Shown: positions 1-8,610, counted from the first letter of the stretch. The stretch: 64,000 nt of DNA from Prochlorococcus sp. AG-355-A09 (GCA_003280995.1 QCDG01000003.1:86751-150750); one strand, 5' to 3'. Notes: generated by a model not told the origin, from the sequence alone. Numbers and translations: made by a program.

Positions 1-247
1 TATTATCAAATATTTGTACTCCAGTTGGACCTTCTTCTAAATCTATTTGATTGATTTTTTGTGTTCCATATCCTTTTTTAAGACTTGTGGCATTTATCAT
101 TTCTGTAAAAAGTAAAGAATTTGGAGCCCATTTACGTACAAGTCGTCTAAAAATATTATCTGTAACACCTGCTAATGGCGATAGCATGACCTTACTTGTA
201 ATTATCCTGTTAACTCCCCTTCCTTTTAGACTTATATTTGAAGACAT
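1..247 (-). CDS. dus: tRNA-dihydrouridine synthase, N-terminal part (cut by window edge)
   Basis: The gene reads leftward from an ATG at 247 and runs off the window, so only about 82 N-terminal residues are visible. The motif MLSPLAGVTDNIFRRL near residue 20 is the flavin-binding start of the Dus TIM barrel, and EMINATSLKKGYG plus GPTGVQIFD fit the next strands. Family members use FMN and NADPH to reduce specific uridines in tRNA D-loops. Which Dus subfamily (DusA, DusB or DusC) cannot be decided from this fragment. It is divergent from the secreted-protein gene that follows. Confidence 0.85.
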   Translation of the reverse strand, partial: MSSNISLKGRGVNRIITSKVMLSPLAGVTDNIFRRLVRKWAPNSLLFTEMINATSLKKGYGTQKINQIDLEEGPTGVQIFDN

Positions 248-374
248 ATAATTTTAAATTTATTTAATCTTTCTTTATTATAAATTTAGATATGGAGCTG
301 ATTTTATGTTTTCTATTTATTTCTTAATTTATAATAAGTGCTTTTTCTTAAATAGGCCTAATTGATTACTTTTT

Positions 375-812
375 TTGCTAGTTTATGTTGAGTTGAAATT
401 TAAAAAAGGAAATTTTTTCTTGTTTATATTAGTACCTATCTTTCTTCCAATAATTATTTTTTTTGCACCAATAAATGTAAATGCTATGCAAGGTAATTTA
501 GATTTATCAAGTGCTCAAACTTCTGTAGGCAAAAGATTTGCTAAAGTTTTTTGTGATGCAAAGAGGGAAGGTTTAGATTCTGATTTTGCTAGTGAATATG
601 CTTTGAATAATACATATTTGAAATTTGTAGCATTTCCAGATGATGACGAATATTTGGCTGATTTATGGAATTTCACCCATAATAATATATTAGATAATTG
701 TGGTGAATTTGTAGATATAAATGATCTAAAAGACCTAGAGATTTTTTTTAAAGAAGAAGGTTTAATTGCATCAAATAGGGAACTCTATTTACCAACTTTT
801 GAGAATAATTAG
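375..812 (+). CDS. Secreted small Cys-containing protein (paralogue of 19442 gene)
   Basis: This is an unrecognised protein of about 139-145 residues. There is no in-frame ATG; possible starts are TTG at 375 or TTG at 393, and the second gives a cleaner signal peptide (MKFKKGN, a long hydrophobic run, then NVNAMQG as a plausible cleavage site). The mature part has two cysteines, in AKVFCDAKREGL and DNCGEFV. The same spacing and flanking pattern (Cys-Asn/Asp-Ala, then Asp-Asn-Cys-Gly) occurs in the protein at 19442, so the two look like paralogues. A single disulfide and a periplasmic or thylakoid-lumen location are inferred, not shown. Confidence 0.7.
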   Translation: MLVYVELKFKKGNFFLFILVPIFLPIIIFFAPINVNAMQGNLDLSSAQTSVGKRFAKVFCDAKREGLDSDFASEYALNNTYLKFVAFPDDDEYLADLWNFTHNNILDNCGEFVDINDLKDLEIFFKEEGLIASNRELYLPTFENN

Positions 813-859
813 ATTAAATTTTTAGCATGTACTAAAATATAAATAGAATATGCAATTTT

Positions 860-1327
860 ATGAAACTATTAGGTTTAAATTCACCTGAAATATTCATAAT
901 ATTAGTAATTTTGCTTTCAATTTTAGGTCCAAAAAGAATTGAAAAAGGTTTCTTATTATTTAAAAAACTATTAAAGTTCCTCTTAAGTAAAGATGAAGAT
1001 CAAAGCTTAGTAAATTCAGAAGAAAAATCAAAGGAACCAGAAGAAAGCGAAGTTAAAGAAGAAGCAATAGAGGCAGAAGAAAAATCAGAGGAACCAGAAG
1101 AAAGCGAAGTTAAAGAAGAAGCAATAGAGGCAGAAGAAAAATCAGAGGAACCAGAAGAAAGCGAAGTTAAAGAAGAAGCAATAGAGGCAGAAGAAAAATC
1201 AAAGGAACCAGAAGAAAGCGAAGTTAAAGAAGAAACAATAGAGCCAAAGGTAAAATCAATTAAACCTAAAAAAAGAACTTTTAAAGATGAAATAATAGAC
1301 GTAGAAGTTGATTCTGATAATAAATAA
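860..1327 (+). CDS. TatA/B-like membrane protein with acidic tandem-repeat tail
   Basis: The protein has 155 residues. Residues 1-40 resemble the TatA/TatB N-terminus: one hydrophobic helix (IFIILVILLSI), then LGPKRIEKG in place of the family's FGPKKLPE hinge, then an amphipathic basic segment. Tat proteins form the twin-arginine translocation pore. The rest (residues about 54-129) is four near-identical 19-residue Glu/Lys-rich units, then a short basic and acidic tail. The hinge Phe-Gly is Leu-Gly here, so it may be a Tat-derived protein with another job rather than the main TatA. Confidence 0.6.
   Translation: MKLLGLNSPEIFIILVILLSILGPKRIEKGFLLFKKLLKFLLSKDEDQSLVNSEEKSKEPEESEVKEEAIEAEEKSEEPEESEVKEEAIEAEEKSEEPEESEVKEEAIEAEEKSKEPEESEVKEETIEPKVKSIKPKKRTFKDEIIDVEVDSDNK
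1019..1246 (+). repeat. Four tandem 57-bp in-frame repeats
   Basis: Four directly adjoining 57-bp units (1019-1075, 1076-1132, 1133-1189, 1190-1246) encode the unit EEKSKEPEESEVKEEAIEA with few changes. The middle two units read EEKSEEP and the last ends EETIEP. The near-identity at DNA level points to recent slippage or recombination, and copy number is likely to vary between strains. Confidence 0.95.
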
Positions 1328-1461
1328 AATTTAAAAAAAATAAAAGAATACTAGAAAAGTATGAATCCTAAAAAAAGAAAATTTTAAGATAATTTGCTTA
1401 TTTTTAATTAAATATAAAAAGTCTTTATTTTAATATTTTAATTTGAATTGAAAGAAGGTTT

Positions 1462-1941
1462 TTATGAATCTAAAGCTACTTCTATAGCTGCTATTAAGTT
1501 TTCGTCAAACGGTTTAACACCTGGCTTAAATCTTGCAATTACTTTACTATCTTTCCCTATCAGAAACTTCTCGAAATTCCATTCAACATCTCCTTCAGGT
1601 TCAACTTTGTTGAGAGTTGTGTATGGTTCTGTGGTGTTGCCTTTGGCATGAACTTTTTCATAGATTTCAAACTTAACTCCATAATTTGTTGTGCAGAAAT
1701 CTTTTATTTCTGGAAGAGAGTCGGGTTCTTGTTTTCCGAAATCATTACAAGGGAATGCAAGTATTCTAAGTCCTTTGCTTGAATATAAATCATGTAGCTT
1801 TTGAAGATCCTCATACTGAGCAGTATTTCCGCAATAACTAGCTACATTAACAACTAAAATTACTTCTCCTGAATATTCACCTAGTTTTATGGATGATCCG
1901 TCTGCGGAAAGAACAGTAGTATTTTGTACGTCAACTTGCAT
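1462..1941 (-). CDS. Glutathione peroxidase family protein
   Basis: This thiol peroxidase has 159 residues, the normal length for bacterial monomeric forms. The peroxidatic Cys is C37 in NVASYCGNT, the active-site Gln is in FPCNDFGKQEP (Q71), and the Trp-Asn pair is in VEWNFEKF, so the catalytic set is complete. The usual Asn-Gln of the FPCNQFG motif is Asn-Asp. No signal peptide is visible, so it should be cytoplasmic. It reduces H2O2 or lipid hydroperoxides; cyanobacterial homologues often use NADPH or thioredoxin rather than glutathione, which cannot be judged here. Confidence 0.93.
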   Translation of the reverse strand: MQVDVQNTTVLSADGSSIKLGEYSGEVILVVNVASYCGNTAQYEDLQKLHDLYSSKGLRILAFPCNDFGKQEPDSLPEIKDFCTTNYGVKFEIYEKVHAKGNTTEPYTTLNKVEPEGDVEWNFEKFLIGKDSKVIARFKPGVKPFDENLIAAIEVALDS

Positions 1942-2087
1942 GTCTAAAAAAATTCACCCTTTGAAGATAGCATTGTATAGACTTTATTGTGTTTAATTTA
2001 TATGGTAGTTTTAGTCATTTCTTTCATAAGTTTTAATTTTTTATTTATTAAACCATTTATAATTAATATTATTTATCAGTTTAAAAT

Positions 2088-2330
2088 TTGGACCCTTTAG
2101 ACCCACTTACTGAAATTATTAATTCCGGTCAAGGTTTTTCACCTGCAATTGCTTTAGAAAGAATTATTTGGGCAATGATTGGAATCTTTTTTTTGGGAGC
2201 GATTTCAAGATCAATAACTAATAGCATGCGACGTCAAAATTGGTTTGGGAGGAATTTTTTATTTAGTTATTCTCAAAAAAAAAAAATTACAGATGATACA
2301 TCTTCACAACCTTCAAGTGATGAGGAATAA
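2088..2330 (+). CDS. Small single-helix membrane protein, unrecognised
   Basis: About 80 residues, starting at TTG (2088) because no in-frame ATG or GTG lies upstream. There is one hydrophobic helix around residues 25-42 (ALERIIWAMIGIFFLGAI), followed by a basic stretch (RSITNSMRRQNW) and a Ser/Asp/Glu-rich C-terminus. It ends 11 bp before purT and could be co-transcribed with it. The function is unknown. Confidence 0.6.
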   Translation: MDPLDPLTEIINSGQGFSPAIALERIIWAMIGIFFLGAISRSITNSMRRQNWFGRNFLFSYSQKKKITDDTSSQPSSDEE

Positions 2331-2341
2331 GTTACATAAAT

Positions 2342-3517
2342 ATGAAAGAATCAATTTTTTCTAAAAAGAGAATTTTATTGCTTGGTAGCGGCGAGCTTGG
2401 AAAAGAGTTAGTAATAGAATCCAAAAGATTAGGACTAGAAGTTATTGCTATTGATCGATATGAAAAAGCACCTGCAATGCAAGTTTCTGACTATTCAAGA
2501 GTAATTGATATGGGAGATAAAAATATTTTAAAAAATGTTATAAAAGAATTTAAGCCTGATTATGTTGTTCCAGAAATAGAGGCACTTTCAATTGAAGCCC
2601 TAAAAGAACTAGAGGATGAAGGATTCAATATTGTTCCAAACGCCAGAACTGTAGAAATTACAATGAATAGAGATAAAATTAGAGACTTAGCTTCTAAAGA
2701 TTTAAAAATTAAAACTGCAAAGTTTGATTACATTTTTGAATTTGATGATTTAGAAAAAAAAGCAGATGAAATTGGATTCCCACTTTTACTTAAGCCTTTG
2801 ATGAGCTCTTCAGGAAAGGGACAGAGTTTTGTTGAAACAAAAAATGATTTACAAAATGCTTGGAAACAGGCACAAGCAAATTCAAGAGGAAAGGTTAAAG
2901 GTGTAATTATTGAAGAATTTATTAATTTTGATTTTGAGTTTACTCTTTTAACTGTAAGAAAAGAAAATGGTGAAAATATTTTTTGTTTACCAATTGGACA
3001 TCTTCAATCTAATGGAGACTATCAATGCAGTTGGCAACCTATAGAGATCAAGGAGTCCTTTATTATTGAAGCTAAGAGAATGACAAGTAGAATATTAAAT
3101 AACCTTAATGGAGCAGGATTATACGGTGTAGAGTTTTTTATAAAAGGAAGTGAGGTTATATTTTCAGAATTATCTCCAAGACCGCACGATACTGGTATGG
3201 TTACATTAGTTAGTCAAAATATTAATGAATTTGAATTACATTTAAGGGCTTTTTTAAATTTACCAATACCCAATATAGATCTAATAGAGCCCTCTGCCAC
3301 CAGAGTTATACTTTCTAGCGAAGAGTATATAAATCCTATTTATGAGGGTCTTCATGAAGCATTAGAATTTGAAAAGACAAAAGTACTATTATTTGGTAAA
3401 CCAACTTCCAGAAAAGGCAGAAGAATGGGTGTTGTTCTCTCATCAAATTCTGACATTAATTTGGCTAGAAAAAATGCAGATGAAGCTGCTCTTAAAATAA
3501 AAGTCAGTACTACATAA
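2342..3517 (+). CDS. purT: Formate-dependent phosphoribosylglycinamide formyltransferase
   Basis: A 391-residue ATP-grasp enzyme, the usual PurT length. The N-terminal biotin-carboxylase-like fold shows LLLGSGELGKELVIE. The central ATP-grasp domain has FPLLLKPLMSSSGKGQS, and ELSPRPHDTGMVTL matches the metal/ATP-binding C-terminal part. PurT makes formyl-GAR from GAR, formate and ATP in purine biosynthesis, replacing the folate-dependent PurN route for that step. The TTG-started small gene upstream lies 11 bp away. Confidence 0.96.
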   Translation: MKESIFSKKRILLLGSGELGKELVIESKRLGLEVIAIDRYEKAPAMQVSDYSRVIDMGDKNILKNVIKEFKPDYVVPEIEALSIEALKELEDEGFNIVPNARTVEITMNRDKIRDLASKDLKIKTAKFDYIFEFDDLEKKADEIGFPLLLKPLMSSSGKGQSFVETKNDLQNAWKQAQANSRGKVKGVIIEEFINFDFEFTLLTVRKENGENIFCLPIGHLQSNGDYQCSWQPIEIKESFIIEAKRMTSRILNNLNGAGLYGVEFFIKGSEVIFSELSPRPHDTGMVTLVSQNINEFELHLRAFLNLPIPNIDLIEPSATRVILSSEEYINPIYEGLHEALEFEKTKVLLFGKPTSRKGRRMGVVLSSNSDINLARKNADEAALKIKVSTT

Positions 3518-3610
3518 ATATTAAATAAAAATAACGAAAAAAATACTTATTTCCTTTGTTTTTGTTAAGTGTCTCTCTGAGTATTATTTGAGTATGCGCT
3601 CTCTTTCTCA

Positions 3611-3811
3611 ATGATAGAAAATTATAAAGGTTGGGATATAACTTTAAATTGGGATAATAAAGATTATCTCGAGAGGGATACTACTAAAAATAATTTTTTT
3701 AATCAAAAGGAAAAATGGATTGGGGTTCACTTAAATGGTGAAAAAATCTATGGCTCTTCTCTGAAAGAAATTAGGCATATTATTGATTATCCTAGCTTGC
3801 ATCCAAAGTAG
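3611..3811 (+). CDS. Small soluble protein, unrecognised
   Basis: A 66-residue ORF starting at ATG. It is rich in Trp, Asn and Lys (YKGWDITLNW, KEKWIGVHLNG) with no membrane helix or signal peptide. The pattern of short beta-strand-like segments and a C-terminal helix (SSLKEIRHIID) looks like a real compact domain. I recognise no family. Confidence 0.6.
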   Translation: MIENYKGWDITLNWDNKDYLERDTTKNNFFNQKEKWIGVHLNGEKIYGSSLKEIRHIIDYPSLHPK

Positions 3812-3823
3812 GTTAAAAGATTT

Positions 3824-3985
3824 TTAATTATCCTGATTATTTTCATTATCTTCAATTAGTTCATTAGCAAGTTTTCTTAAATCTCCCTTAATTGAGACCC
3901 ATGTAAAGGCAATTATAAAAATTGAAGCAGATATTGCAACAGTGATTTTTTCGACAGGGGACATTCCAAGTGCAATAGCAAACAT
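3824..3985 (-). CDS. Small membrane protein (53 aa), unrecognised
   Basis: Reverse-strand ORF of 53 residues from ATG at 3985 to TAA at 3824. It starts MFAIALGMSPVEK, has one hydrophobic helix (TVAISASIFIIAFTWV), then a basic segment and an acidic Asn-rich tail (ELIEDNENNQDN). This charge layout is typical of the many one-helix proteins of picocyanobacteria. The function is unknown. Confidence 0.6.
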   Translation of the reverse strand: MFAIALGMSPVEKITVAISASIFIIAFTWVSIKGDLRKLANELIEDNENNQDN

Positions 3986-4150
3986 TTCAAACCAAATACT
4001 AATTTTTTATTATATTGAATTTTTTTAAATAGTTAGAAACAATTTTTTTTTTGCAATGATATTTAATTAATCAAAATATATTAAATAAAATTTAAATTAC
4101 TTATTTTATTTATTGTTTCTGATTTCAATTTTATTCAGTAAGATTAAATT

Positions 4151-4372
4151 ATGGAAAAAAAAAAGTGCCCCCAATGTAAAAATTTAATTTTAAAAACTTC
4201 TCCAACATGTTTATATTGTGGTAGACCTAATAAATTTATAACTAAGGAATACGTAAATAAAAAGTGGAATAAAGATAATAATAAAAATGTATTTGATTAT
4301 ATTTTTATTAATAAGTTTTTTGTATTTATTTATTTATTAATATTTACAATCGTTATTATTAAATTTAGTTAA
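4151..4372 (+). CDS. Zinc-ribbon protein with C-terminal membrane anchor
   Basis: A 73-residue protein. The N-terminus has two CxxC pairs, CPQCKN and CLYCGR, spaced as a classic zinc ribbon. A Lys/Asn-rich linker leads to one C-terminal hydrophobic helix (FFVFIYLLIFTIVIIKF). Proteins of this layout are tail-anchored with the ribbon in the cytoplasm; the partner is unknown. It is convergent with pepN, the stop codons lying 14 bp apart. Confidence 0.7.
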   Translation: MEKKKCPQCKNLILKTSPTCLYCGRPNKFITKEYVNKKWNKDNNKNVFDYIFINKFFVFIYLLIFTIVIIKFS

Positions 4373-4386
4373 ATATCATCAAAAAA

Positions 4387-6993
4387 TCACTCTATTATTG
4401 CATCTATAACTTCTTTAGTATTTTTTGATAGTTTATTGTTTTTAATTTGCTTTATTGTTTCTATCATATTACTTTTGTAAGGTTCTGAATAATAATTATA
4501 TCTACTAAATACTTTTATAAAACGGGAAATTACTATTGGATTTAATTTATCAAATTCAATTATCTTTTTTGCAATATATTTATAACCAGAACCATTAATT
4601 GCATGAAAAGCACTATTTCTTGTTACGAATGTATTTAATATAGCTCTTAAAGTGTTTGGTGATTTTGAATCAAAAAACTTATTTTCAAATAATTTTTCAA
4701 TAATGCTTGTTTTTTCATCAATTTCTATAGATGCATTAAATGAGAACCAACTATCCAAAACGACACTATTATTTTTCCATTTATTGAAGAATATATTTGA
4801 AATAATTTTTCTTTCAGGACAATTAATTCTACTGAAAGAATTCATTGCAGCTTTTGCTAGCGTCATAGAATTACTATCGACATAATTAATTATTTTGCCT
4901 TTAATTTCCCTATCATCACTGCTTAAGAGTAGTTTCCAAATAGTTTCGATTAGTTTTCTTTCATTTTTACCTTCTGGCCAAACTTTATCTAGATTTTTCT
5001 CTATTTCTTGGAGCTTAAAATATAATTCTTCTTTTAATTTGGTACCGAATAAATGATTTAGTTCGTCAATAGTTTTATATATCTTTAAAGGGTCTATATT
5101 TTCTATCTCCGATTCAATTTCAGCAAATGTCGGAATACTTAGTAATTCTGATAAAAGGGATAAATTAATATCTTTATTTTTTATTAATGATATTAAGGTG
5201 CTTATTAATTTATTTTCAATTTTATGATCTGGTTTTTCATCTAATCTGCATAAAATAATTTTTTTATAAAATACTTTTACAGTATTAGATAGTGTAAAAA
5301 AATCTTTTTCATATTTTAAGATTAAAAATTTTTCGTCCAAGGTAGTGTCTGATTCCCACTCAACAGGTGAAGAGAATTCGCGAAAATAAGTTACTAAAGG
5401 AATTTGGATGTGAGATCTTACATTTCTAAAAATGAATTCTTGTTTTTTTGTTTTTAAAACAACTGATTTTTCTATCGTTATATTATCACCGCAAAATATA
5501 GCTAGATTTATAGGAATTATTAGTGGTAAATCATTATATGGGTTGTTCTTTATTGGATTACATTGTGAGGCTTCAATTGTAAGTTTTTCGCCTGTTTGAT
5601 CCCATATTCTCTTGAATTTAATTTTTGGGGTCCCATTTTGCTTATACCAGATTTTAAACTTTTCAGGATCAATTTCCTTATTGTGCTCTAAAATTTTATC
5701 GACAAATTGGTCTATTGTTGCTGCCTTTCCATCATATGTTGAGATGTAATTACTAAATCCTTTATAGAAATTTTCATCTTTTACAAGCTTATTAAGCATT
5801 CTAATTATTTCTGCTCCTTTCTCGTAAATGGTGGTCGTATAGAAATTGTCTATTTCTTGGTATCTCTCTGGCATTACAGGATGTGATGTTGGACCGGAAT
5901 CCTCTCTAAATTGACTTCTTCTAAGAAATTTGGCATCATCAAGTCTCTTGATTTCACGATTATGAACGTCTGCAGTGAATTGTTGATCTCTGAATACTGT
6001 TAAGCCCTCTTTTAGAGATAGTTGAAACCAATCCCTACAAGTTACTCTATTCCCCGTCCAATTATGGAAGTATTCATGGGCGATTACACCCTCTATTCTT
6101 TCTAATTCTTCATCAGTTGTTGTTTCAGAATTAGCCAGTATTAGTTTTGAGTTGAAAATATTGAGACTTTTATTTTCCATTGCTCCCATATTAAAGTGCC
6201 TGACTGCAACAATATTGAACAATGACAAATCGTATTCAAGGTTATATTTATCCTCGTCCCACTTCATAGATTTCTGTAATGAACTTATTGCATGTTGAAC
6301 ATATTTTTCATCGCCATACTCAACATAAATATTTATTTTTACTTTATTATTCGATTTTGTTATGAAATTGTCTTTTACACAATTAAGTTTACCTGCTACC
6401 AATGCAAATAGATATGAGGGTTTCGGATATGGGTCTTCCCAAATTATTTCATGTCGATTATTTGCAAGATTATTTTCTTTTAAGACGTTACCATTTGAAA
6501 GTAAGACAGGATAATCATTCTTGTCTGCCTCAATTCTCACGGTGTATTTGCTTAGAATATCAGGCCTATCAGAGTGAAAACTTATTCTTCTAAATCCCTC
6601 CGCCTCACATTGCGTAGTTATAATTCCATTGCTCTCATACATTCCTAAAAGGGATGTATTTTCCTTCGGTTTAATTATTCCTTCTATTTTTAATAGGAAA
6701 TTATCTTTGTTTATATTTTCAATTTTTAAGTTATTTTTTTGCTGTTTGTAGTATTCCTTTCCCAGTAGTGAGTCATCTATAAAAATTTTTTTTATTAATA
6801 TATCTGTTCCATCTAGAATTAGATTTCTGGTATTCTTATTTTTTTTTACCAATTTTAGTTTGGTCGTAACATTTACGGCATTTTTCTTAATTACGAAGTC
6901 CAAAAAGATTTCTGGAATTTCATAATCAAAAACTTTGTAATCTTCAAGTTTTACATATCTTGAAATATTATTTTGGTTTTTTGGATTGTTCAT
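4387..6993 (-). CDS. pepN: Aminopeptidase N
   Basis: An 868-residue M1-family zinc aminopeptidase, the normal PepN length. The substrate N-terminus motif is GAMENKSLNIF, the zinc site is VIAHEYFHNW (HExxH) with the third ligand Glu in LKEGLTVFRDQQF, and a Tyr downstream (FYTTTIYEKG) fits the transition-state residue. The C-terminal half is helical, as in the family. It removes N-terminal residues from peptides in the cytoplasm during peptide turnover. Confidence 0.96.
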   Translation of the reverse strand: MNNPKNQNNISRYVKLEDYKVFDYEIPEIFLDFVIKKNAVNVTTKLKLVKKNKNTRNLILDGTDILIKKIFIDDSLLGKEYYKQQKNNLKIENINKDNFLLKIEGIIKPKENTSLLGMYESNGIITTQCEAEGFRRISFHSDRPDILSKYTVRIEADKNDYPVLLSNGNVLKENNLANNRHEIIWEDPYPKPSYLFALVAGKLNCVKDNFITKSNNKVKINIYVEYGDEKYVQHAISSLQKSMKWDEDKYNLEYDLSLFNIVAVRHFNMGAMENKSLNIFNSKLILANSETTTDEELERIEGVIAHEYFHNWTGNRVTCRDWFQLSLKEGLTVFRDQQFTADVHNREIKRLDDAKFLRRSQFREDSGPTSHPVMPERYQEIDNFYTTTIYEKGAEIIRMLNKLVKDENFYKGFSNYISTYDGKAATIDQFVDKILEHNKEIDPEKFKIWYKQNGTPKIKFKRIWDQTGEKLTIEASQCNPIKNNPYNDLPLIIPINLAIFCGDNITIEKSVVLKTKKQEFIFRNVRSHIQIPLVTYFREFSSPVEWESDTTLDEKFLILKYEKDFFTLSNTVKVFYKKIILCRLDEKPDHKIENKLISTLISLIKNKDINLSLLSELLSIPTFAEIESEIENIDPLKIYKTIDELNHLFGTKLKEELYFKLQEIEKNLDKVWPEGKNERKLIETIWKLLLSSDDREIKGKIINYVDSNSMTLAKAAMNSFSRINCPERKIISNIFFNKWKNNSVVLDSWFSFNASIEIDEKTSIIEKLFENKFFDSKSPNTLRAILNTFVTRNSAFHAINGSGYKYIAKKIIEFDKLNPIVISRFIKVFSRYNYYSEPYKSNMIETIKQIKNNKLSKNTKEVIDAIIE

Positions 6994-7043
6994 CTTTACA
7001 AAGAAGTTCAGAAGTTAAAAAATCTAGAATACTTATTTTAAAA

Positions 7044-7409
7044 TTATAAGTTTGGCTTGTTATCTTCTGTTTCACAAAAATGTGTTTTAATCTCCCCAGA
7101 AGGTAGTAGTTCGTATAAAGAAGGATTATTAATATCAGGCGATCCGTCCTTATTAAATTGATACCTCCAGTCCCATTTTTTATCTGTAAAGGAAATATAA
7201 TCTTTTCTTAGAGAATATGGAAGCATAAGCTTTTTTTTATTCCAATTAATATTTATAAATGCTCCTGGCTTTAACTCAGATATCTTTTTTACTATGGAAA
7301 AGTCACCATTAATATTATTTCTCATAACAAGATCAAGCTTTGAATTTTCACATACATAGCTACTATTTAGTGCTAATAAAAGTATTGAGATAATAAAAAA
7401 TGAATGAAT
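7044..7409 (-). CDS. Secreted protein, probable ATT start, unrecognised
   Basis: The first ATG (7325) gives a 93-residue protein, but the frame stays open upstream and encodes a signal-peptide-like stretch (HSFFIISILLLALNSSYVC). A strong ribosome-binding site, AAGGAG (complement of 7418-7423), sits 8 bp before an in-frame ATT at 7409 and not before any ATG, GTG or TTG. I therefore prefer the ATT start (121 residues). The mature part is beta-rich (KPGAFININWN, KKWDWRYQFN) with a Cys near the C-terminus (THFCETED). The function is unknown. Confidence 0.65.
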   Translation of the reverse strand: MHSFFIISILLLALNSSYVCENSKLDLVMRNNINGDFSIVKKISELKPGAFININWNKKKLMLPYSLRKDYISFTDKKWDWRYQFNKDGSPDINNPSLYELLPSGEIKTHFCETEDNKPNL

Positions 7410-7417
7410 TTTTTGAG

Positions 7418-7423
7418 CTCCTT
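7418..7423 (-). promoter_or_regulatory. Ribosome-binding site pointing to an ATT start
   Basis: On the minus strand this reads AAGGAG, a near-perfect Shine-Dalgarno sequence. It is followed by 8 bp and then ATT at 7409, in frame with the secreted protein. The nearest in-frame ATG is 84 bp further on. Confidence 0.65.
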
Positions 7424-7480
7424 TTAAAGTAGATTTACTTTCAAGCTAAATGACTTAATTAAAGATCTTTTAGGATCGAT

Positions 7481-8197
7481 TTAAATCATAATAGATTGCA
7501 TACTTTTTAGATCTACAAGATAACAATCTAATTCCTCTTCATAATCCTGAACTGAAATAAAATTATTTAAAAAACCTGAATATTTTGCATCTCCGCCTAT
7601 GGTGCTTGAAAGTATATATTTTGGATTAAATTTGTTAATCAATTTAGGGATTACATCAGCACCTTTTACAAAAGAACCAACTAGGGGCAATTCTAAATTT
7701 TTAGTAGGAGTAATAACTGCTTCAAGACTTTGCTTGTTTAAATTTTCATCAAGATATCCATGGGGTTCTATATAAAACCCATTATCTAAATCGTCTTTAA
7801 CAATATATCCGTTTTCTATTTGCGGCACTGGAGCCCCAGCAGTTGCTTCAAAACTTAAATTAAGAAGATTTGTCTTTTCAGTTGGCTTAAGCACTTTAAT
7901 TGAACTAAAACCAATTTTTCTTAATGTTTCAAAAGCACTTTTAGGGCAAATTATAGGAATATCCTTTCTGAACATTTCTAATGTTGGAACATGACAGTGG
8001 TCAGGTAATCCTTGGGTTAATAAAATAATATCTATTTTTTTATCTATTGAAATTTCTTCTTCTAATGATCCTTTAAAAAACCACTCACCTGGAGGAAATA
8101 TTAAATCTCCCTTGAGCCAAGGATCAATAATTAAATTGGTTTTTTTAAATTTTATAAGCCAACCATTTGAACCAAGGTAGGTCGCTTCAAAAGTCAT
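7481..8197 (-). CDS. Metallo-beta-lactamase-fold hydrolase, degenerate metal motif
   Basis: A 238-residue protein from ATG at 8197 (a TTG lies two codons upstream). The start FEATYLGSNGWLIKFKKTNLIIDPWL is the UlaG/YtnP-like opening of the metallo-beta-lactamase fold. The metal motif that normally reads THxHxDH is here LLTQGLPDHCH: the Asp-His pair is kept, while the first His positions are Gln and Leu. Metal content may therefore be reduced or the mechanism changed. The substrate is unknown and no partner gene is evident. Confidence 0.75.
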   Translation of the reverse strand: MTFEATYLGSNGWLIKFKKTNLIIDPWLKGDLIFPPGEWFFKGSLEEEISIDKKIDIILLTQGLPDHCHVPTLEMFRKDIPIICPKSAFETLRKIGFSSIKVLKPTEKTNLLNLSFEATAGAPVPQIENGYIVKDDLDNGFYIEPHGYLDENLNKQSLEAVITPTKNLELPLVGSFVKGADVIPKLINKFNPKYILSSTIGGDAKYSGFLNNFISVQDYEEELDCYLVDLKSMQSIMI

Positions 8198-8262
8198 TAT
8201 CAATTAAATATTTATTTGACTATAAGGTAATTTTGGCTTTATCGAGAAATTACTAATTTAGA

Positions 8263-8565
8263 TTAGTTTGCTTCATTTAAGATTTGAAATGACTTTCTTT
8301 TTAGATTAAATATTAAAACTTGATTATCTTTATAACTAATCTCAAAGTTTTCTTTTTCTAGCATTTGTATTGGTATTAGAGCTAATCCTCCTGTTCCTGA
8401 AAATATGATTGGCATGGTGCTATTTTTAGTCCCATTCATTTTTTGTAAGTCAATAGCTTGAGAAACTATTTTTCTGGCTTTATCAAATCCGTAGTCTTCT
8501 ATTAATTCAGGCCATAAAAAGTTAACTAATTCATATTTTGAAAACTCAATTTGTACTGTTTTCAT
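8263..8565 (-). CDS. Conserved small protein, unrecognised
   Basis: A 100-residue soluble protein from ATG. It has an N-terminal helical half (SKYELVNFLWPELIEDYGFDKARKIV) and a Gly-rich middle (IIFSGTGGLALIP), ending in beta-like segments. There is no signal peptide or helix long enough for a membrane. I recognise no family. Confidence 0.6.
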   Translation of the reverse strand: MKTVQIEFSKYELVNFLWPELIEDYGFDKARKIVSQAIDLQKMNGTKNSTMPIIFSGTGGLALIPIQMLEKENFEISYKDNQVLIFNLKRKSFQILNEAN

Positions 8566-8610
8566 TAAAAAATAATAGATATATAGCGATTAAAAGATAA
8601 AAATATAAAC

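Noticed and set aside
1019..1246. Tandem repeats considered as a CRISPR or mobile element
   Set aside because: The units abut without spacers, are in frame, and lie wholly within one coding sequence.
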